The position numbers and the translations under genes were made by a program. This document shows positions 58,370 to 64,000 of a stretch of 64,000 nt of DNA, in pieces. The number at the start of each line of letters is the position of its first letter. The first letter of the stretch is position 1. The notes below the pieces were generated by a model. The model was not told the origin of the DNA and searched no databases. It saw only the letters and a list, made by a program, of their open reading frames with translations. Origin of the DNA: Talpa occidentalis (taxonomy: Eukaryota > Chordata > Mammalia > Eulipotyphla > Talpidae); NCBI RefSeq assembly GCF_014898055.3, contig NW_023605194.1, positions 65,349,361 to 65,413,360 of the forward strand, written 5' to 3'.

Positions 58370-60915
58370 TACTCTTGCAAAAAATTAAGAAAGAAGGAAT
58401 ACTTTCAAACATATTTTATGAGGCCACCACTATGCTAATACCAAAATTAAAGACAATACAAAAAAAAAATAAAACCTACAAGTCTCCTAATGAGCACAGA
58501 TGCAAAAATTCTCAATAAAATCTTTACAAATCAAATCCAACCATGCATTAAAAGAATTTTACATCATGACTAAGTAAAATTTATACCAGTAACACAGTAT
58601 AGTTCACTATCTGAAAATCAATCAATGTAATTCGCCACATCAACAAAAAGAAAAAAACTATTAAAAAACTATGATCATATCAATAGATGCTCAGAAAGTA
58701 TTTGATAAGATTCAACATCCATTTATGATTAAAACCCATGAAAAAAGTGGGATAACTGGGACATATCTTAACATAATAAAAGCCATATATAAAAACCTCA
58801 CAACTAGTAACAATGGTAAAAAACAGAAAACCTTTCCAATAAGATCTGGTACAAGACAAGGATATCCACACTCATCACTACTACTCAACATAGTATTAGA
58901 AGTTCTAGGTAGAGCAATTAGGCAACATAAAAGCAATTCAAATTGGGATGAAGTAAAGCTACCATTATTTGAAGATGATATCACATATAGAGAGAACCAC
59001 AAAGACTCAATGGGAAAACTAATCAAAACAATAAAACAGTTCAGCAAAGGAGAAGGATACAAAATCAACAATAAAAACAATTGCCTTCTTATACAAATAA
59101 TAAGCTAGAGGGAAAAAAGAAATTAAGAAAGCCATCCCATTTACAATCTCACCAAAAAAAAAAAAAAATTAAATAGCTGGGAGTAAACCTAACAAAGGAG
59201 GTGAAGAACCCATAAAAAGAAAACTTTATAAAACATTGTTAAATTAAATATAAAACACAAGGGATGGAAAGATATTTCCTGCTCATGGACAGGAAGAATC
59301 AACATTGTCAAAATGGTAATCCTACCCAAAGCAATTCAGTTTCAGTGCAATCCCAATGTAAATGCAAATACCAACTGCATTCTTCAAAGAAGTGGAACAA
59401 AGATAATTAAAGTTCACATGGAACCATAAAAAATAAAAAAACGCTTTTTAATCAGAAGACTTATAAAAATGGTGAAAATGGAGATCAGGAGACGTAGTCT
59501 CCTGACTAAAAAGGGTGAAAAATGGAGGTGTCACACTTCTGGACCTCAAATTACAATAAAGCCATTAATAATTAAAACAGCATGGTACTGGAACCAAAAC
59601 AGACACATGGACCAGTGGAATAAAACCAAGAGCTCAGAAATAATACCACACATTTATGGACAACTGATGTACAACAAAAGAATGAAGAATTTACAATGGA
59701 ACAAGGAAAGCCTCTTCAATAAGGGGTTCTGGGGAAATTGGAATGCCACATACAAAAGAATGAAACTACATCACTATTTCACTCCATACATGAAAATCAA
59801 CTCAAAATAAACAAAAGACTTGGAAATAAGAGCAAATAAAACTATAAAATAACATAGAAGAAAATAGGCAAAACACGCCATGACATAAACTTCATAAACA
59901 ACTTTGCAGACTCATGCCCCAAAGCAAAGAAAGTGAAGGAAAATATAAACAGCTGGGATTACTTCAAACTAAAAAGCTTCTGTATAGCAAGAGACAGTGA
60001 CTAAAACAAAGGGACACCCTACTGAAATACTGAATGGGAAAAAGTATTTGCATACCATACATCTAACAAGGGACTGATATTGAAGATCCACAAGAAGCTC
60101 ATACAACTCAACAAAACAAACAACCCAATTTAAAAAATGCCAGGTGTACTAAACAGGTACTTCTCTAAAGAAGACATGCACATGGCCAGAGCTCATATGA
60201 AAAAAATGTGCATCATCACTTACATCAGGGAAATACAAATCAAAACCACAATGCCCTATCTCCTTACACCTGTGAAAATGGAACTCCCTTACACTCTTGG
60301 TGAATTTAAACTAATCCAGCCTCTATGGAAAGAAGTATGGCGATTCCTCAAAAGACTAAAAGTGGATCTACCATATGACCCAGCAATCCCACTGGTAGGT
60401 TATCTTCCCAAAGAACACAAAAACACTAAAATCAAAAGGAAACCTTAACTCCTGTTTATAGCAGCACTATTTACAATAGCCAAGAAATGGAAACAACCTA
60501 AATGCCCCCAAATAAATGAGTGGATCAAGAAGATGGAACATTACTCAGCAATCAAAAATATAAATTTCATGCCATTTGCAGCAACATGGATGGAACTAGA
60601 AGCGTATCCTAAGTGAAGTGAGTTAGGAAGGAGAAAGATAAATACTAGATGGTTTCACTTATATGTGGAATATAAAGAAACCAAACAAAGGATCAGACAA
60701 AGACAAACTTTAAAACCCACCCTTGAAAGCTGATCACAGATCTAAGGCATACAGGAAGGAAGGAGGAGGGGGAAAGGATAAAGCAGTGTGTGGAGGGTGA
60801 GGGGAGCACACAGACTATGGTGGAGGACTACAGGTGTTTGGGGAGTGGAAAAACTATGGCAACCACAGCTGAAAGGAGAAATCCTGTTCTGTGAAAAAAC
60901 AAAGGAGATACAATT
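58370..60915 (+). mobile_element. LINE-1 ORF2 and 3' end, medium age
   Basis: Runs from within the ORF2 reverse transcriptase to the 3' end. Open pieces: 58671-59108 ([36 protein letters not shown], and FEDD in place of the catalytic FADD), 59469-59810 and 60137-60448 ([20 protein letters not shown]). Frameshifts separate them, so it is inactive. Confidence 0.9.
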
Positions 60916-61109
60916 TTTTTAAAGAAGTATAAAAAAGAAAAATTAGCATCTGAAAAGAAAAAAGCACGTAAGTAACTTACTTGCTACATTTTTCTTTAGC
61001 TAATTACTATTTGGTAGCTATAGTTCTACTGAATTCACAGTAAATCAACATTTGATCTTCCAATCCTAATATTATATAGTTACCACTGTTGCTGCTATTT
61101 TTTTTTTAA

Positions 61110-61457
61110 GAAAAAATACAATTTTTATTTTATTTTATTTTATTTTTTTGTATGTGACTTTTTAATATGCTCTCTGGAAGATTCATCCAAATTGTGTGTT
61201 TCAACAATTTTTTTTAATTAATATTTTATTTTATATAATTCTTACATCACTTTTCATTTTTGCACAATGTATGCATTATCATTTTGGTTATATTCCCCAT
61301 ATAATTGCACCCCCCCAGTCCTTCCTCTCCCCTCCCCTCCCCCCACCGAGTGTCTCTGGTTTATAGCTGCTTGTTGATTTTGATTTTTACTTTGTATTAA
61401 TTAGTCTTTTTCCTGGTCCCTTATTTAGGTTTTCTAAATTCCTGCTATGAGTGAGAC
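61110..61457 (-). mobile_element. LINE-1 3' fragment
   Basis: Minus orientation: T/A-rich start, then TATTCCCCATATAATTGCAC and TTTTCCTGGTCCCTTATTTA, the end marks of the youngest L1s here. Confidence 0.85.
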
Positions 61458-61656
61458 CAAGTTGCTCTTTTTCTTAACAAATAAATCATCTCTGCCTTTA
61501 TCCAATTAACTCAGACAAGCTCCAAATATTCTAGTCCTTAACTACTTTCACCTACTTATCTTTAGGCTGTTAAAATTAAAATCAGTTATATATCCCATAT
61601 ATGGAAAATATCTCCTTTAAAATGTACTTCTAGCTCCTGCACAATAATGCTTTCTT

Positions 61657-61943
61657 GGGGCCTCCCTGATGGCACAGGCGGTTGAGCGCAGCACTGTGAA
61701 GCTGTCTGCAGCTTCTGCAGTGCCCAGTCGATCCACGCCGGCCAAGAAGCAACCCACATTGCAACCCACATGGCGCAGCAGACCTCTCCTGTCTTGCCCG
61801 CTGCTCCCCTCAGCAGTGTATCTCAGTCTGCCTGCCTGTTCTGTTCCCCACTCTGTCTCTAGTGAATCCTCTCACCCTCCCGCACATCTGGTCTGTACCT
61901 GGGTTCTTGTATAAACAAATAACAATAAAAATCTTTTTTAAAA
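61657..61943 (+). mobile_element. tRNA-derived SINE
   Basis: Plus orientation, flanked by AATGCTTTCT; the mid-body has a small duplication (two CAACCCACAT). Confidence 0.9.
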
Positions 61944-62179
61944 AATGCTTTCTCCTAAATAGAAAAGCAAAAAATAAGAGCTTTATACTGAATCATACTG
62001 AAAGAAGTGATATGTAACTCAAAAAAATCTACTCTCTCTCTCTCACTAAAGGCAAAAGAAATAATCAGTAGAGAAAATGACCTATAACTCACTGAAAAAA
62101 ATCAGGCTATTAAAAGTAACATGAACTAGAAACATTTCTCCTAAATTGTTTTGCACATTTAGCAACATGGATGAGAGTG

Positions 62180-62755
62180 CCAGTTAATCCACATGCTTGC
62201 CAACCTCGGCCCTTTAAGTTTTAGCCAGTAAGTATGAAAAAGCATCTGGTTGGGTTTTTTTTTTTTTTTTTTAATAGAGGCATGTTTTTATTTATTTATT
62301 TGTTTGTTTGTTTGTTTTGTTTATACATGCACTGGGTACAGTCAGAAGTACCGGAGGGTGAGAGAATTCACCAGAGCCAGAGTGGGGAGCAGAGCAGGCA
62401 GAAGGACCGAAGTACACTGCTGAGGGGAGCAGCGGGCGGCAGGAGAGGTCTGCGCGCCATGTGGGACCCTCCTCTGGTGGCCGGGGAGCAGCCGGGGATT
62501 GAACCAGCGCAGCAGAGGCCGCGGGCAGCTTCGCAACCCAGCGCTCAACCGCTGCGCCACCGGGGAGGCCCGCATCTGGTTGGGTTTTAATTTTTATTTC
62601 CCTGATGACTGAATTTGAACATCTTTTTATGTACTTACTAGCCACCTACATATCTTCTTTTGTAAAATACATATCTAGTGTTCCAGTATCATATGTTTAT
62701 CATCAAGACATCCTTTCTCCAAGTGAAGTATCTTGGCACCTTTGTCAAAAAAACA
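62180..62755 (-). mobile_element. Old LINE-1 fragment with a SINE insertion
   Basis: Minus orientation text (CACATGCTTGCCAACCTCGG; TTTATTTCCCTGATGACTGA) on either side of the SINE. Confidence 0.7.
62259..62571 (-). mobile_element. tRNA-derived SINE, GCATGCCTCTATT-tail subfamily
   Basis: Minus orientation; AATAGAGGCATG follows the T-run. It is flanked by the 17-bp duplication GCATCTGGTTGGGTTTT (62242 and 62572). Confidence 0.95.
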
Positions 62756-62789
62756 GGTATGTTGAGTTTTTTAGGAATCTCCATCATGT

Positions 62790-63695
62790 TCCACTGATTC
62801 GTATTTTATGACCTAGCAATTCTACTCATTAGATATTTAACCAACAGAACTATATGTCCACAAATGTCTTGCACATGAATGCTCATAGCAACTTGTATAA
62901 GAATGCTCATAGCAGGGGCCTCCCTGGTGGTGCAAGGGGTTAAGACACTGCACTATGAAGCTATACACAGCCACTGCAGCACAAGTTCAATCCCCGGCCA
63001 GGGAGGTTACCCACATGGCACAGCAGACCTGTCCTGACTCACCCACTGCTCCCCGCAGCAGTATATTTCGGTCAATCCACCTGTTCTGCTCCCCACTCTG
63101 TCTCTGGTGAATCCTTTCACCCCACCCCCAACACACCTCTGGCTTACACAGCAGTTCTTGTATGCATAAATAAATACATCTTAAAAAAAAAAAAAAAAAA
63201 CAGAATGCTCATAGTGGTTCATAATATGCCCAAACTGAAAATCAACCAAATTTCAACAAAAGTGAGAAACTAACTTGTGTTATTATGCAACACAAGTTGT
63301 ACATAATACTGACATGGAACTATATATTCCATATCATACAATGGAATACTACTCAGCACAAAAGGGAACAAATTATTAATAAAAGTAGTAACAGGGACAA
63401 ATTTCAAGAATGCTAAGAGAAAGAAGCCAAACACAAAGAAGAATATACAAAATGACTGCATTTATATGAAATTCTTGTACAGGCCAAACATACGTAGATA
63501 TTGTTGCCAGGCACCAGGATTGGGAACTGATTGCAAAGAGGCCTGAGAAAATATTTTATGGTAATACTAACGTCCAAAATCTTGATTACACTGATGTTTA
63601 TATAAATATATATACACATATGTGAAAACTCACTGAACTGCACTAGAGTTATAGACATTGTACTACATATAAATTATACCTCAATAAAGTTGACT
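62790..63695 (+). mobile_element. Old LINE-1 3' part with a SINE insertion
   Basis: Plus orientation text (GACCTAGCAATTCTACTCAT; ACAATGGAATACTACTCAGC), ending at TATACCTCAATAAAGTTG. Confidence 0.75.
62915..63202 (+). mobile_element. tRNA-derived SINE, TTAAGAC head variant
   Basis: Plus orientation, head GGTGCAAGGGGTTAAGACAC, flanked by GAATGCTCATAG (62901 and 63203). Confidence 0.94.
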
Positions 63696-63839
63696 TTCAC
63701 AAGTGGCTATCAATTTATAAGATGCAACCTATTTTTTAAAAATCTCAAATTTACTCTAATACCAGAGATGGCAAAAGAAATAGTACAACATCTTTAGGAA
63801 TTAGGCCTTCTTAGATGAAAAACAAAACAGGACTGTCTA

Positions 63840-64000
63840 AAATAGCACTATCCAACAGAATTTTCCACAATGATGATAATGTTTCACATCTGTGCTGTCC
63901 AATAGAGTAGCCTCTAAGCCAAATGAAATGTGCTTAGTCCAAAAAAAGACAGAAATGTGACTAGGCAAATGATAATAAATGAGTACTTTTATTTTAATTG
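63840..64000 (+). mobile_element. MER5-like (hAT-Charlie) DNA transposon fragment
   Basis: ATAGCACTATCCAACAGAAT and CATCTGTGCTGTCCAATAGA, then TAGCC...AAATGAAATGTG, fit the MER5A/B pattern. It runs off the window. Confidence 0.65.

Noticed and set aside
1..64000. CRISPR array, operon, phage, plasmid or bacterial defence system
   Set aside because: All repeats are eukaryotic interspersed or simple repeats, genes have introns, and no regularly spaced direct repeats occur.

Overview
This is a placental-mammal genomic window, seen from dense LINE-1 (L1) copies, a tRNA-derived SINE present about 23 times, solo endogenous-retrovirus LTRs, old MIR/L2/MER5-like fragments, split exons with GT-AG introns, and processed pseudogenes. 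There is no bacterial, plasmid or CRISPR content. The SINE is not Alu, B1/B2, carnivore SINEC, horse ERE, ruminant or vesper-bat VES as I know them. A bat outside Vespertilionidae (for example a rhinolophoid) is my guess, and the window alone cannot prove it. Two runs of exactly 100 N (18987-19086 and 55409-55508) are assembly gaps.

Real gene content is sparse. (1) On the + strand at 11033-16993, eight short exons with canonical splice sites and matching phases encode about 185 contiguous residues of a von Willebrand A domain of the anthrax-toxin-receptor family (ANTXR1/ANTXR2/ANTXRL). The first exon and everything after the vWA domain were not found. At least two metal-site (MIDAS) residues appear to be replaced. 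(2) On the - strand at 43073-43469 lies the last coding exon of MINPP1 (multiple inositol polyphosphate phosphatase 1), ending in the ER-retention signal SDEL, with a likely 3'UTR down to about 42500. Its other exons must lie beyond the right edge.

Broken gene copies: a USF2 processed pseudogene (about 30985-32790, +) is split by a 594-bp solo LTR with a perfect 4-bp target duplication. An unrecognised 318-bp open frame (19087-19404, -) abuts a gap.

Repeat layout: 1-6581 is a nearly complete L1 in minus orientation (3' end off the window) with a two-unit tandem 5'UTR. 6582-9632 holds older L1 pieces. 9807-17660 is the ANTXR-like gene with SINEs in its introns. 17665-25925 is a mosaic of L1 fragments. 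25926-28930 is mostly non-repetitive, with L2 and MIR relics. 28934-32007 holds three LTRs of one family. 33485-35156 is a very recent, 5'-truncated L1 with a 16-bp target duplication. 35173-42480 mixes old L1, SINEs and an LTR of a second family. 44078-45350 holds two more LTRs of that second family in inverted orientation. 45356-64000 is mainly old L1 with SINE insertions, ending in a MER5-like DNA transposon fragment.

I found no previously undescribed multi-gene system. The most unusual items are the MIDAS-degenerate but open ANTXR-like gene, the LTR family that keeps an 83-codon frame, and CTCF-like sites repeated in the L1 5'UTR monomers.
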